A stretch of DNA of 64,000 nt from Solimonas terrae. Its GTDB lineage: Bacteria > Pseudomonadota > Gammaproteobacteria > Nevskiales > Nevskiaceae. Position 1 is the stretch's first letter; each line of letters begins with the position of its first letter. The position numbers were made by a program, and so were the translations under genes. Location: assembly GCF_011067135.1 (NCBI RefSeq), contig NZ_JAAMOW010000002.1, forward strand, positions 434,001-498,000, read 5' to 3'. Of the stretch, positions 18,716-29,173 are shown in pieces. The notes beneath the pieces were generated by a model. The model saw nothing but the letters and a program-made list of their open reading frames with translations. It was not told the origin of the DNA and searched no databases.

Positions 18716-20155
18716 ATGACGGACCAATTTGACATCGTCGTCGTCGGCGGCGGCCCGGCCGGCTACCCGGCGGCGATCCGCGCGGCGCAGCTGGGCTTCA
18801 AGACCGCCTGCATCGACGCATGGCTCAACAAGGACAACAGCCCCGCATTCGGCGGCACCTGCCTCAACGCCGGCTGCATTCCCTCGAAAGCGCTGCTCGA
18901 ATCCTCGGAGCTGTGGCACCGCATGCAGCACGAGATCGGCGCGCACGGCATCAGCGGCAGCGATTTCAAGGTCGACCTCGACAAGATGCAGGCGCGCAAG
19001 ACGGCCGTCTCGCGTCAGCTCACCGGCGGCATCAAGGCGTTGTTCGGCGCCAACAAGGTCACCGGCCTGGAAGGCTTCGGCAAGCTGCTCGGCGACGGCA
19101 AGGTCGAGTTCACGCCGCACAATGGCGAAAAGCAGGTCCTCAGCGCCAAGCACGTCATCATCGCCACCGGCTCGTCGCCGGTGAACCTGAAGATCGCGCC
19201 GTTCGACGACAAGCGCATCGTCGATTCCTGGGGTGCGCTCGACTTCACCGAAGTGCCGAAGACCCTGGGCATCATCGGCGCCGGCGTGATCGGCGTGGAG
19301 CTGGGCAGTGTCTGGAGCCGCCTCGGGTCGAAGACCGTGATCCTCGAAGCGCTGCCGAACTTCCTGCCGATGGTCGATCAGCAGATCGCCAAGGAAGCGC
19401 TGCGCCACTTCACCAAGCAGGGTCTCGACATCCGCCTCGGCGCCAAGGTCATCACCGCCAAGAGCGGCGCCAAGGCGGTCGAGGTTGAATACGAGGTCAA
19501 TGGCGAGAAGAAGAAGGAAAGCTTCGACAAGCTGATCGTCGCGGTCGGACGCCGGCCGAACACGGATGGCCTGAATGCGAAGGAAATCGGCGTGGCGATC
19601 GACGAGCGCGGCTTCGTCAAGGTCGATGCGCATTACAAGACCAATGTGCCGGGTGTGTATGCGATCGGCGACGTGATCGGCGGCGCGATGCTCGCGCACA
19701 AGGCGATCGAGGAAGGCGTGGCGCTGGCCGAGCAGCTCGCCGGCCATCACACGCAGCTGAACTACGACGCGATCCCGAGTGTCATCTACACCGCGCCGGA
19801 AGTGGCGTGGACCGGTCTGTCGGAGGAGCAGGCCAAGGCCAAGGGTTACGAGGTCAAGGTCGGCAGCGGGCCGTTCGCGGCCAACGGCCGCGCCAAGGCC
19901 ATGGAGGCGGCGCAGGGTTCGATCAAGATCATCGCCGACGCCAAGACCGATCGTATCCTCGGCGTGCACATGTGCGGGCCATATGTTTCGGAACTGCTCG
20001 CCGAAGCGGTGCTCGGTCTGGAGTTCGCCGCGACGTGCGAGGACATCGCGCTGACCATGCACGGCCATCCGACGCTGTCCGAGAATTTTCACGAAGCCGT
20101 GCTGTCGGTCGACGGCCGCGCCATTCATGCAGTCAACAAGGTCAAGAAATCATGA
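18716..20155 (+). CDS. lpdA: Dihydrolipoyl dehydrogenase (E3)
   Basis: FAD-dependent E3 component (479 aa) that reoxidises dihydrolipoamide of 2-oxoacid dehydrogenase complexes with NAD+. It has the FAD dinucleotide motif VVVGGGPAGYPAA, the redox disulfide in GGTCLNAGCIPSKALL, an NAD site IIGAGVIGVELGSVW, ATG loop IIATGS, FAD-binding YAIGDVIGGAMLAHKA and the catalytic base motif HGHPTLSE near the C-terminus. The start at 18716 has AAGGAG 4-5 nt upstream; an earlier in-frame ATG is not supported. No E1/E2 genes are adjacent. The 3' end overlaps the next ATG. Confidence 0.95.
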   Translation: MTDQFDIVVVGGGPAGYPAAIRAAQLGFKTACIDAWLNKDNSPAFGGTCLNAGCIPSKALLESSELWHRMQHEIGAHGISGSDFKVDLDKMQARKTAVSRQLTGGIKALFGANKVTGLEGFGKLLGDGKVEFTPHNGEKQVLSAKHVIIATGSSPVNLKIAPFDDKRIVDSWGALDFTEVPKTLGIIGAGVIGVELGSVWSRLGSKTVILEALPNFLPMVDQQIAKEALRHFTKQGLDIRLGAKVITAKSGAKAVEVEYEVNGEKKKESFDKLIVAVGRRPNTDGLNAKEIGVAIDERGFVKVDAHYKTNVPGVYAIGDVIGGAMLAHKAIEEGVALAEQLAGHHTQLNYDAIPSVIYTAPEVAWTGLSEEQAKAKGYEVKVGSGPFAANGRAKAMEAAQGSIKIIADAKTDRILGVHMCGPYVSELLAEAVLGLEFAATCEDIALTMHGHPTLSENFHEAVLSVDGRAIHAVNKVKKS

Positions 20156-20739
20156 TGAATGTGAAGAAGTCGGCGTTGCTCGCCGCCGCTGCGCTGGCTT
20201 TCGTCGCCGGTTCGGCGTCGGCCGAATCGCTCAACTTCAGCCTGTCCAGCGACGCATTCCGTTTCGGCCTGAGCGGGCCGCTGTCGCGCGTGCTGAGCGG
20301 GGTCGACGGCCAATACGATCTGGGCTATCTGCAGCATCGCGGCAACGGCAATGACAGCTTCGCCGCGCACGTCGGCGCGCTTGCGACCGGCGATGCCGGC
20401 CTGCGCGACATCGACCTCAAGGCCGGTGTCGGCCTGCGCGCCGTCTTCGTCGGCGGCGATGGCGAAAACGGCGGGGCGATCGCGCCGGGCGTGCAGCTCG
20501 ACGCGCGTCTGCCGGGCTACGACCGCATCGGTCTGATCGGCACCGCCTATTACGCGCCGGGTGTCGTCAGCTTCGGCGACGTCGACGACTATCGCGATCT
20601 GAGTGCGGTGCTCAGCTATCAGATCAATCGCAGCGCCGCGGTATTCGGCGGCTATCGCAACGTCAGGATCGGTGTCGATCATGCGCCGGATCAGACCATC
20701 GACAACGGCCTGTACGGCGGCATCAGCCTGACGTTCTGA
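20152..20739 (+). CDS. YfaZ family outer-membrane protein
   Basis: A 195-aa exported protein with a clear signal peptide (MMNVKKSALLAAAALAFVAGSASA) and alternating amphipathic strands ending in GLYGGISLTF, a typical C-terminal beta-barrel strand. The pattern (ESLNFSLSSDAFRFGLSG at the mature N-terminus) fits the YfaZ family of predicted porins. The start overlaps the lpdA stop (ATGATG). Role unknown; the barrel assignment is by sequence character. Confidence 0.7.
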   Translation: MMNVKKSALLAAAALAFVAGSASAESLNFSLSSDAFRFGLSGPLSRVLSGVDGQYDLGYLQHRGNGNDSFAAHVGALATGDAGLRDIDLKAGVGLRAVFVGGDGENGGAIAPGVQLDARLPGYDRIGLIGTAYYAPGVVSFGDVDDYRDLSAVLSYQINRSAAVFGGYRNVRIGVDHAPDQTIDNGLYGGISLTF

Positions 20740-20763
20740 CGCGCAGCGGCAAGGAATCGATAT

Positions 20764-21489
20764 ATGGGTCGTGGTCCGAGTATCGCCGCGCGCAAGGGTG
20801 TGGAAGACGCCCGGCGCGGCAAGCTGTTCACGAAGTTCATTCGCGAAATCACCGTCGCCGCGCGCACCGGCGGCGGTGATCCGAAGACCAATGCGCGCCT
20901 GCGTCTGGCGCTCGACAAGGCCTTCGACGCGAACATGACCAAGGACACCGCCGAACGCGCGATCAAGCGCGGGACCGGCGAGGGCGGGGCGGATCACTTC
21001 GAGGAAATCCGCTACGAGGGGTATGCGCCGGGCGGTGTCGCGATCATCGTCGATTGCATGACCGACAATCCGACGCGCACGGTTGCCGACGTGCGCCACG
21101 CGTTCACCAAGAACGGCGGCAATCTGGGTACCAGCGGTGCGGTCGCCTACATGTTCGCCCGCGTCGGCCAGATCTTCTTCGAGACCGCCGGCGACACCGC
21201 GCTCGAGGAGAAGATTCTCGAAGTGGCGCTCGAAGCCGGTGCCGACGATGTCATCAGCGAAGACGGCTGGACCGAAGTGCTGTCGGCCCCGGACAGTCTG
21301 GAGGCAGTCCGGCAGGGTCTTGCCGCGCAGGGCCTGACGCCGGTGCAGGCGGACGTCACACTGCGGCCCGGCAATGTCGTGGCCGTCGCCGACGAGCATG
21401 CCGAGGCGGTGCAGAAGCTGATCGACACGCTCGAAGATCTCGACGATGTGCAGAAGGTCTATTCGAACGCCGATCTGGGTGGCGATTGA
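20764..21489 (+). CDS. yebC: YebC/PmpR family regulatory/translation factor
   Basis: A 241-aa YebC family protein with the hallmark N-terminus [20 protein letters not shown] and [20 protein letters not shown], then [30 protein letters not shown]. Members have been described as transcriptional regulators and more recently as translation factors that help at polyproline stretches. It heads the ruvCAB cluster, an arrangement conserved in many bacteria. Its TGA overlaps the ruvC start. Confidence 0.95.
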   Translation: MGRGPSIAARKGVEDARRGKLFTKFIREITVAARTGGGDPKTNARLRLALDKAFDANMTKDTAERAIKRGTGEGGADHFEEIRYEGYAPGGVAIIVDCMTDNPTRTVADVRHAFTKNGGNLGTSGAVAYMFARVGQIFFETAGDTALEEKILEVALEAGADDVISEDGWTEVLSAPDSLEAVRQGLAAQGLTPVQADVTLRPGNVVAVADEHAEAVQKLIDTLEDLDDVQKVYSNADLGGD

Positions 21490-22016
21490 GCATCGCCGCC
21501 GTCCGCATCATCGGCATTGATCCGGGATCGCGGCACACCGGCTACGGCGTCATCGAATCCGAACGCGGGCGCGCCCGCATGATCGCGGCCGGTCGCATCA
21601 GCACCGCCAGCGGCACGGTGCCGCAGCGGCTGCTGCAGATCCAGCGGGAACTCGCCGCGCTGCTGCACGAGTTCACGCCGGCCGAGGCGGCGATCGAGGA
21701 AGTCTTCGTCAATCGCAATGTGCAGACCGCGCTGGTGCTGGGGCAGGCGCGTGGCGTGGCCTTGTGCGCACTCGCGCAGTCAGGCCTGGATGTCGCCGAA
21801 TACGCACCGACCCAGGTCAAGCTGGCGCTGACCGGTTCCGGTCGTGCCGAAAAATTGCAGGTACAGCACATGGTCAAGGTCTTGCTGAATCTTCAGGGCG
21901 CGATGGCGGTCGACGCGTCCGATGCGCTGGCGATCGCGCTCACGCACGCGCAGGTGCGCGGCATGAAGGCGCGGACCGATGCGCTCGCCGGCGGCAAGCG
22001 CTGGGGCCGCGCGTGA
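21486..22016 (+). CDS. ruvC: Crossover junction endodeoxyribonuclease RuvC
   Basis: Holliday-junction resolvase of 176 aa, close to the 173 aa of E. coli RuvC. The catalytic acids are present: Asp in [14 protein letters not shown], Glu in [11 protein letters not shown] and the Asp pair in [11 protein letters not shown]. No ATG or GTG is available near the homologous N-terminus; the best start is TTG at 21486, which overlaps the yebC stop by four bases. The stop overlaps the GTG of ruvA. This is a tight, probably translationally coupled operon. Confidence 0.95.
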   Translation: MSIAAVRIIGIDPGSRHTGYGVIESERGRARMIAAGRISTASGTVPQRLLQIQRELAALLHEFTPAEAAIEEVFVNRNVQTALVLGQARGVALCALAQSGLDVAEYAPTQVKLALTGSGRAEKLQVQHMVKVLLNLQGAMAVDASDALAIALTHAQVRGMKARTDALAGGKRWGRA

Positions 22017-22600
22017 TCGGGCGCATCAGCGGACGTCTCGTGCTCAAGCAGCCGCCGCTGCTGCTGGTCGACGTCGGCGGCGTCGGCTACGAGATCGAGG
22101 CGCCGATGTCGACCTTCTACAAGCTGCCGGCGGTCGGCGAGGCCGTGACCCTGCAGACGCATCTGACCGTGCGTGAGGACGCGCATCTGCTGTTCGGTTT
22201 TGCGACCGGCACCGAGAAGACCCTGTTCCGCGAGCTGATCAAGATTTCCGGTGTGGGTCCGAAACTCGCGCTGACGGTGCTGTCCGGTGTCAGCGTCGAG
22301 GATTTCTGGAACACGATACGTGCCGGCGACGTGGCGCGCCTGACCAAGCTGCCCGGTGTCGGCCGCAAGACCGCCGAGCGTCTGGTGATCGAGATGCGCG
22401 ACAAGGCCGGCGCCGAAGGTGAAAGCGGTGCCGGTATTCGCCTCGCCGTCGACAGCTCGGCACTGGGCGAAGCCAAGAGCGCGCTCACGGCGCTGGGTTA
22501 CAAGCCGGCCGAGATCCAGCGCTTCACCGAAGCCGTGTATAAGGACGGCATGAGCACCGAGCAGATCATCCAGGAAGCGCTCAAGCGCGCGGTGAAATGA
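22013..22600 (+). CDS. ruvA: Holliday junction branch migration protein RuvA
   Basis: A 195-aa protein that binds four-way DNA junctions as a tetramer and loads RuvB. The N-terminal OB fold starts [29 protein letters not shown]; the two helix-hairpin-helix motifs are [13 protein letters not shown] and [20 protein letters not shown]; a flexible linker leads to the C-terminal RuvB-binding domain ([18 protein letters not shown]). GTG start at 22013 overlaps the ruvC stop (GTGA). The gap to ruvB is 157 bp. Confidence 0.95.
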   Translation: MIGRISGRLVLKQPPLLLVDVGGVGYEIEAPMSTFYKLPAVGEAVTLQTHLTVREDAHLLFGFATGTEKTLFRELIKISGVGPKLALTVLSGVSVEDFWNTIRAGDVARLTKLPGVGRKTAERLVIEMRDKAGAEGESGAGIRLAVDSSALGEAKSALTALGYKPAEIQRFTEAVYKDGMSTEQIIQEALKRAVK

Positions 22601-22757
22601 ACACCAGGGTTTCCCGACAGCCGGTGATTGCGAAGTGCGCGGCGACGACGCTGTCCGGTCGCCCTGCCGCACCGGTCGGGCCTGTCGGGATTGCGCCGTG
22701 GCGTTTGGCTTCCCGCACGTCATTCCGATCGACGAATGGCGCTTTGAGGCCCGGGCA

Positions 22758-23785
<1,028 letters not shown>

Positions 23786-23789
<4 letters not shown>

Positions 23790-24214
23790 GCGTTTCGGTT
23801 TTTCCGCTGCGCATCTATTACGAGGACACCGACGTCAGCGGTGTCGTCTATCACGCCAATTACCTGCGCTATTTCGAGCGCGCACGCACCGAATGGCTGC
23901 GTGCCCTCGGCCTGGGCCAGGACCAGCTGATGCGCGAGCTCGGTGTCGCCTTCACGGTCGCCGGTCTGGAGATCGACTACCGGCTGCCGGCGCGGCTCGA
24001 CGACCTGCTTGAAGTGCACACCGAAGTGCCCGTGATCAAGCGCGCCAGCATGGTTTTCGAGCAGCGCCTCCTGCGCAGCGGCGGGGGCGGACCGTCGCTG
24101 GCCCAGGCCCGGGTGCGCGTCGCGTGCGTCGACAGCGACCGGTTCCGGCCGATGGCGCTGCCCGAGGCGCTGCGGAGCGCCGTCCAAGGCGGAATGCAAG
24201 CGAAAAATATTTAG
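23786..24214 (+). CDS. ybgC: Tol-Pal associated acyl-CoA thioesterase
   Basis: Hot-dog fold thioesterase (142 aa) of the 4-hydroxybenzoyl-CoA thioesterase subfamily. The active-site motif [20 protein letters not shown] contains the catalytic Asp. YbgC acts on acyl-CoA or acyl-ACP and is linked to phospholipid metabolism at the Tol-Pal machine. It overlaps ruvB and precedes tolQ by 93 bp, the conserved gene order. Confidence 0.93.
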
Positions 24215-24307
24215 CGGCCGCGCAGCTTCCCGCGTGAACGACAATACCGGGAATGTTAAGGTTGATCGGCTATTTTCCGTCTTTGCTTGCCGGGGCCCAC
24301 GCTTTCC

Positions 24308-24988
24308 ATGAATGCCAATCTTTCGCTGACCCACCTGATCCTGCAGGCCAGTGCGCTTGCGCAGATCGTGCTTTTTCTGCTCGTCGTCGCGTCGGTCGTG
24401 TCGTGGGCGGTGATCTTCGGCAAGCGTGCACTGCTGTCGCGGACCTTCAAGGAAGCTGCGCAGTTCGAGGAACGCTTCTGGAGCGGCGGCAATCTTGCCG
24501 ATCTCTACGAGAACGTGCGTCGCGGCGAGAAGGCGACCGGCGTCGCGGCGATCTTCCTCGCCGGCTACGAGGAATTCGTGCGCCAGCAGACCCACGGCAA
24601 GGCCGATCCCGATGACGTGCTCGCCGCCGTGCAGCGGCAGATGCGCGTGTCGCAGACACGCGAGACCGAACGTCTCGAAGGCGGCCTCGCGTTTCTGGCG
24701 ACGGTCGGTTCGACCAGCCCCTACGTCGGCCTGTTCGGTACCGTCTGGGGCATCATGAGCGCGTTCATTTCGATCGGTAACGTCAAGCAGGCCGCACTCG
24801 CCACCGTGGCGCCGGGCATTGCCGAAGCGCTGATCGCGACCGCGATGGGCCTGGTCGCCGCCATTCCGGCGGTCATCGCCTACAACTTCTTCACGCGCGG
24901 CGTCGACCAGCTCGATTCGCGCTTCCAGGTGTTCTCCGATGAGCTGACCGGCATCATCGAGCGCGGTCTGCGCAGCGGAAAAGTCTGA
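24308..24988 (+). CDS. tolQ: Tol-Pal system inner-membrane motor protein TolQ
   Basis: A 226-aa MotA/TolQ/ExbB proton-channel protein with three transmembrane helices: one near residues 14-36 and two in the C-terminal half (FLATVGSTSPYVGLFGTVWGIMSAF and ALIATAMGLVAAIPAVIAYNFF). It forms the proton-driven motor with TolR that energises outer-membrane constriction through TolA. The start MNANLS is chosen over an upstream in-frame start because it fits the family. It overlaps tolR by one base. Confidence 0.95.
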   Translation: MNANLSLTHLILQASALAQIVLFLLVVASVVSWAVIFGKRALLSRTFKEAAQFEERFWSGGNLADLYENVRRGEKATGVAAIFLAGYEEFVRQQTHGKADPDDVLAAVQRQMRVSQTRETERLEGGLAFLATVGSTSPYVGLFGTVWGIMSAFISIGNVKQAALATVAPGIAEALIATAMGLVAAIPAVIAYNFFTRGVDQLDSRFQVFSDELTGIIERGLRSGKV

Positions 24989-25425
24989 TGGGCGCGCCGG
25001 TCCAGAGCGGCCGCGGTCGCAAGCGGCGGATGAACGCCGACATCAACGTCGTGCCGTACATCGACGTGATGCTGGTGCTGCTGATCATCTTCATGATCAC
25101 CGCGCCGCTGATGACGCAGGGCGTCGATGTCGACCTGCCGGACGCGCAGGCCGAATCGCTGACCGTGCCGGAAGATCCGCCGACGCTGCAGATTCTGGCC
25201 GACGGCAGCTACAAGCTCAACGGCGAGATCGTCGACGAGTCCGCGCTCGGCGCCAAGGTGCAGGCACTGGTGGCCGACAAGCCGGATCAGATGTTCCTCG
25301 TCAACGGCGATGCCAAGGTGCCGTACCAGTTCGTCGCGCAGGGCATGGCGATTCTGCACAGTGCCGGCGCCAACAAGATCGGCTTCGTCACTGAACCGGG
25401 CGAGGCGAAAACGCCGAAACGCTGA
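24988..25425 (+). CDS. tolR: Tol-Pal system protein TolR
   Basis: A 145-aa ExbD/TolR protein with one transmembrane helix carrying the proton-relay aspartate (NVVPYIDVMLVLLIIFMITAP) and a periplasmic domain. It works with TolQ as the ion-driven stator. The start abuts the tolQ stop and the stop overlaps tolA (TGATG). Confidence 0.95.
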   Translation: MGAPVQSGRGRKRRMNADINVVPYIDVMLVLLIIFMITAPLMTQGVDVDLPDAQAESLTVPEDPPTLQILADGSYKLNGEIVDESALGAKVQALVADKPDQMFLVNGDAKVPYQFVAQGMAILHSAGANKIGFVTEPGEAKTPKR

Positions 25426-26279
25426 TGATCGAGCGTCGCTATCTCGTCGCGGCCATCGGCCTGCACGTCGTCATTTTCGCGCTGATGTTCGCGAGTGCGT
25501 TCTTCCATCGCAAGATCGTCGCGCCTGCGCCGATCGAAGCGGTGCTGATCGCCGATTCTCGGCCCGCCCTGGCGCCGCGCCCGACACCGCCGCAGCCCGA
25601 GCCGCCACAGCCGCCGGTTGAGCAGACGCCGCCGGAACCGCCGAAGCCGGTGCCGCCGCCGCCGAAGCCGGAACCGACCGAAGCGCAGAAGCTCGAACAG
25701 CAGAAAAAGAAGGAGGCGCTCGAAGAGCAGAAGCGCCAGGCCGAGACCGCGCGCAAGGAGAAGGAGGCCGAGATCAAGGCCGACGCCGAGCGCAAGAAGC
25801 AGGAAGAACAGCAGAGAAAGGCCGAGGCCGAGCAGAAGCGCCAGGAAGAACTGCGCCAGAAGCAGGAGGAAGAGCAGCGCCAGAAGGAAATTGCCGCCGA
25901 GCAGGAGCGCATCAAGCGCGAGGCCGAGGCGGCCGAGGCGGCGCGCCGCAAGGCGGCGATGGACGCGGCCCTGGCGGCCGAACAGGCCGCCCGCATCCAG
26001 GCGGCGCAGGCCGACTGGGGCCAGGTGATGGCGGCGCGCATCCGCAAGTTCTGGATCCGCTCGCCGACCGCGCCGAACGACTTCTCGTGCACCGTGGCAA
26101 TGCAGTTGATGCCGGACGGTCAGGTGCAGTCGGCCAAGGTGGTCAGCAGTTGCGGCGATCCGCAGCTTGACCGATCGGTCGAGGCTGCGGTCATCAAGGC
26201 CAGTCCGATGCCGCTGCCGCCGGACCCGAAGGCGTTCGTGCCGAACGTCACGGTCAACTTCACGCCGCATGCCGGCTAA
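25425..26279 (+). CDS. tolA: Cell-envelope protein TolA
   Basis: A 284-aa TolA with the three expected parts: an N-terminal transmembrane anchor (YLVAAIGLHVVIFALMFASAF) bearing the SHLS-like helix, a Pro-rich segment (about residues 45-85) and a long Lys/Glu/Ala/Gln helical domain (about 85-190), then a C-terminal domain (RKFWIRSPTAPNDFSC...LPPDPKAFVPNVTVNFTPHAG) of the TonB/TolA type. It spans the periplasm to contact Pal and TolB. Confidence 0.93.
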   Translation: MIERRYLVAAIGLHVVIFALMFASAFFHRKIVAPAPIEAVLIADSRPALAPRPTPPQPEPPQPPVEQTPPEPPKPVPPPPKPEPTEAQKLEQQKKKEALEEQKRQAETARKEKEAEIKADAERKKQEEQQRKAEAEQKRQEELRQKQEEEQRQKEIAAEQERIKREAEAAEAARRKAAMDAALAAEQAARIQAAQADWGQVMAARIRKFWIRSPTAPNDFSCTVAMQLMPDGQVQSAKVVSSCGDPQLDRSVEAAVIKASPMPLPPDPKAFVPNVTVNFTPHAG

Positions 26280-26327
26280 ACACATTCATCGTAGGCTCAT
26301 ACGGCCGTCTCATCCTCTACCGTGCTC

Positions 26328-27623
26328 ATGACCATGCTCAAACGAATCCTGATCGTGCTGGCCGCCTTGTGCGGCATGGCGTCCGTGCCGGCACAGGCAC
26401 AGCTCGAAATCACCGTGTCCGGCGGCGACGTCGGCGCCCTGCCGATCGCGATCGTGCCGTTTGCACAGACTTCAGCGATGAGCACCGATATCGCCCAGGT
26501 GATCGAGAACGATCTGGTTCGCAGCGGCCGCTTCCGCGCCTTGCCGCGCGATCAGATGAAGCAGCGGCCGAGCGAGATGGCGGCCTTCGACCCGACGCCG
26601 TGGCGCGCGCAGAACATCGACAATGTCGTGATCGGCAAGGTCTGGGATGACGGCAAGGGCGGCTTCGTCGCGCGCTTCTTCCTCGTCGACTCGCTGAGCG
26701 GCAAGCAGATCATCGCGTACGACTATCCGATCCGCGATCTGTCGCAGTCGCGCTACGCCGCGCACTGGATCGCCGACAAGATCTACGAGCAGCTGCTCGG
26801 CGTGCCGGGCTACTTCAACACCAAGATCGCCTACGTGGTCGGCAAGGGCCTCGGCTTCCAGCGCACCTACCAGCTGGTGATCACCGATTCCGACGGCGAG
26901 AACCCGCAGTATCCGATCAACTCGCGCGAAACCATCATGTCGCCGGCGTGGTCGCCGGATCGCAAGCAGATTGCGCTGGTCGCCTACGAGCACGGCCGCT
27001 CGGCGATCTACCTGTATTCGACCGAGACCGGCAAGGTCACCAAGCTGATCAGCGAAAAGGGCATCAACGGCTCGCCGGCCTGGTCGCCGGATGGCAGCAA
27101 GCTGGCCTTCGTGCTGTCGTTCGAAACCAACCCGGACATCTACGTGATGGACATGGCGACCCGCAAGCGGACGCGTCTGACCGACCACTACGGCATCGAC
27201 ACCGAGCCGGCATGGTCGCCGGACGGCAGCAAGATCGTGTTCACCTCGGATCGTGGCGGCAAACCGCAGGTCTACGAGATGAGCTCGAGTGGCGGCGAAC
27301 CCAGGCGCCTGACGTTCCAGGGCTCGCAGAACCAGCGGCCGAGCTATTCGCCGGACGGCAAATCGATCGTGTTCGTCAACACCGACGGCGGTCAGCGCAT
27401 CGCCATGCAGGACCTGGCGACAGGCCAGATGCGCATCCTCAGCGACGGCCCGCTTGACGAGGGTCCGGCGTTTGCGCCAGGCGGCGCCGTGATAATCTAT
27501 TCGTCGCAAGGCCCGAAAGGCCGGCAACTCGCAACGGTTTCGGTCGATGGGCGTGTCCGCCTGACGATGCGGCAGGCCGGTGGCGATGTGCAGGAACCTG
27601 CCTGGTCCCCCTTGTTGCGATAG
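26328..27623 (+). CDS. tolB: Tol-Pal system beta-propeller protein TolB
   Basis: Periplasmic TolB, about 431 aa, with a signal peptide ending PAQAQ. An N-terminal alpha/beta domain (LPIAIVPFAQ...DLVRSGRFRALPRDQM) is followed by a six-bladed propeller whose WD40-like repeats recur as PAWSPDG/SPDGKSIVF. TolB binds Pal and TolA. The longest reading starts at a GTG (26322); the ATG at 26328 or 26334 is more likely. Confidence 0.95.
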   Translation: MTMLKRILIVLAALCGMASVPAQAQLEITVSGGDVGALPIAIVPFAQTSAMSTDIAQVIENDLVRSGRFRALPRDQMKQRPSEMAAFDPTPWRAQNIDNVVIGKVWDDGKGGFVARFFLVDSLSGKQIIAYDYPIRDLSQSRYAAHWIADKIYEQLLGVPGYFNTKIAYVVGKGLGFQRTYQLVITDSDGENPQYPINSRETIMSPAWSPDRKQIALVAYEHGRSAIYLYSTETGKVTKLISEKGINGSPAWSPDGSKLAFVLSFETNPDIYVMDMATRKRTRLTDHYGIDTEPAWSPDGSKIVFTSDRGGKPQVYEMSSSGGEPRRLTFQGSQNQRPSYSPDGKSIVFVNTDGGQRIAMQDLATGQMRILSDGPLDEGPAFAPGGAVIIYSSQGPKGRQLATVSVDGRVRLTMRQAGGDVQEPAWSPLLR

Positions 27624-27675
27624 TTCGATGTGCCCTCAATTCCAAAACCGCTAGCCCTCCGTAAGGGAGTTCACC

Positions 27676-28194
27676 ATGATGAAGAACAAAGTCCTGCTGT
27701 CGCTCGTTGCCGTTTCCATGCTCGCGCTCGGCGCCTGTGCATCGAAGGGCGACAAGACCGCCAGCACCCCGCCGCCGTCGAACGACAGCTCGGCCTACAA
27801 CAGCACCGCTGGCCAGGGCACGCAGCTGGGTGACGAAGACGCGCGCGCCGCCGCCGAGCGTGCACTGACCAACAACATCGTCTACTTCGACTACGACTCC
27901 AGCGCCGTGAAGCCGGAATACAGCTCGATCGTCGACGCCTACGCCAAGTACCTGGTCGCCAATCCGGTCGCCAAGGTCCGCATCGAAGGCCACACCGACG
28001 AGCGCGGTTCGCGCGAGTACAACGTCGCGCTCGGCGAGCGTCGCGCCAATTCGGTCAAGGATGCGCTGCTGACCGATGGCGTCTCGGCCGCCCAGATCTC
28101 GGTGATCAGCTACGGCGAAGAGCGCCCGGCCGCCGAAGGTCATGACGAAGCCGCCTGGTCGCAGAACCGCCGCGCGCAGATCATCCGTCAGTAA
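27676..28194 (+). CDS. pal: Peptidoglycan-associated lipoprotein Pal
   Basis: Outer-membrane lipoprotein (172 aa) with lipobox LALGAC at residues 16-21 and a C-terminal OmpA-like domain that binds meso-DAP peptidoglycan: IVYFDYDSSAVKPEY and GHTDERGSREYNVALGERRA are diagnostic. AAGGGAG lies about 7 nt before the ATG. It links the outer membrane to the wall during division with TolA and TolB. Confidence 0.96.
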   Translation: MMKNKVLLSLVAVSMLALGACASKGDKTASTPPPSNDSSAYNSTAGQGTQLGDEDARAAAERALTNNIVYFDYDSSAVKPEYSSIVDAYAKYLVANPVAKVRIEGHTDERGSREYNVALGERRANSVKDALLTDGVSAAQISVISYGEERPAAEGHDEAAWSQNRRAQIIRQ

Positions 28195-28234
28195 ACCGGC
28201 GGTCTGACCGACCGCGTTCCTCCGGAGCAGCTTC

Positions 28235-29155
28235 ATGCGTCATACCCGTCTCGTCATCGTTGCATTCGCAGCCAGTTTCGCGGCCTGTGCGTCCGACTAT
28301 GGCGGCAGTATCTCGGGCAAGGACGTGCTGTCTCCGGAGGAACGGCGTCTGCAGGCGGTGGAAAGCCGTCTCGCCGTCCTGCAGCGCCGTGTCGATGCCG
28401 TGAATCTCACGGGCATGGACGAACAGAACCAGCACACGCGCGATGACATGCGCAGCCTGCGCGGTGATGTCGAGAAATTGCGTTATGACGTCGACCAGTT
28501 GCAGCAGCGCGATCAGGCGATCGAAGCGCGCCTGCAGCGTCTGGAAGGCGGCACCGCCGCGGCGCCGCAGCCGCAGGGCTATGGCGCGGCGCCGGCCACG
28601 GCACCGAATGCCGCCTATGCCGCACCGGCGACATCGGCTGCGCCGCCGGCGACCTACAGTGCGGCACCTGCCGCAGCAGCGGCAGCGGACAACAGCATCC
28701 CGGTCGTCACACCGGCGCAGACGCCAACCGTGTCGGCGCCGGCCAGCGTGACGCTTTCGCAGAACGGTGCGGCGTCGCCGGAAGAGGAAGCGGCCTATCT
28801 CAGCGCGTTCGATGCGCTGAAGAACGGCAAGAACGACGAGGCGCTGAAGGGTTTCCGCAGCCAGCTCGAAAAGTGGCCGCAAGGCCAGTATGCCGACAAT
28901 GCCCTCTACTGGAGTGGCGAGGCGTATTACATCAAGGGCGACTACAAGTCGGCCCTGGCGGCGTTCCAGGCCGTGCTGCAGCGTTTCCCGCGCAGCGCAA
29001 AAAGCCCGGACGCGATGCTGAAGTCGGGTCTGGTGCAGATGGATCTCAATCAGGACGCCGAGGGTCGTGCGACCCTGCAGCGCGTGATCAAGACCTATCC
29101 GGGGTCGAACGCGGCCAATCTGGCGCAGCAGCGCTTGCAGCCCGGCAAGAAGTAA
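28235..29155 (+). CDS. cpoB: Cell division coordinator CpoB (YbgF)
   Basis: Periplasmic protein (306 aa) with an N-terminal signal, a coiled-coil stretch (about residues 45-105: RRLQAVESRLAVLQRRVDAV and following) that mediates trimerisation, an Ala/Pro-rich linker (about 110-175) and C-terminal TPR repeats (YLSAFDALKNGKNDEALKGF, ALYWSGEAYYIKGDYKSALAAF). CpoB modulates PBP1B and Tol-Pal during septation. The family is the usual last gene of the tol-pal cluster. Confidence 0.92.
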   Translation: MRHTRLVIVAFAASFAACASDYGGSISGKDVLSPEERRLQAVESRLAVLQRRVDAVNLTGMDEQNQHTRDDMRSLRGDVEKLRYDVDQLQQRDQAIEARLQRLEGGTAAAPQPQGYGAAPATAPNAAYAAPATSAAPPATYSAAPAAAAAADNSIPVVTPAQTPTVSAPASVTLSQNGAASPEEEAAYLSAFDALKNGKNDEALKGFRSQLEKWPQGQYADNALYWSGEAYYIKGDYKSALAAFQAVLQRFPRSAKSPDAMLKSGLVQMDLNQDAEGRATLQRVIKTYPGSNAANLAQQRLQPGKK

Positions 29156-29173
29156 GCGGACCGCGGAGTCTCG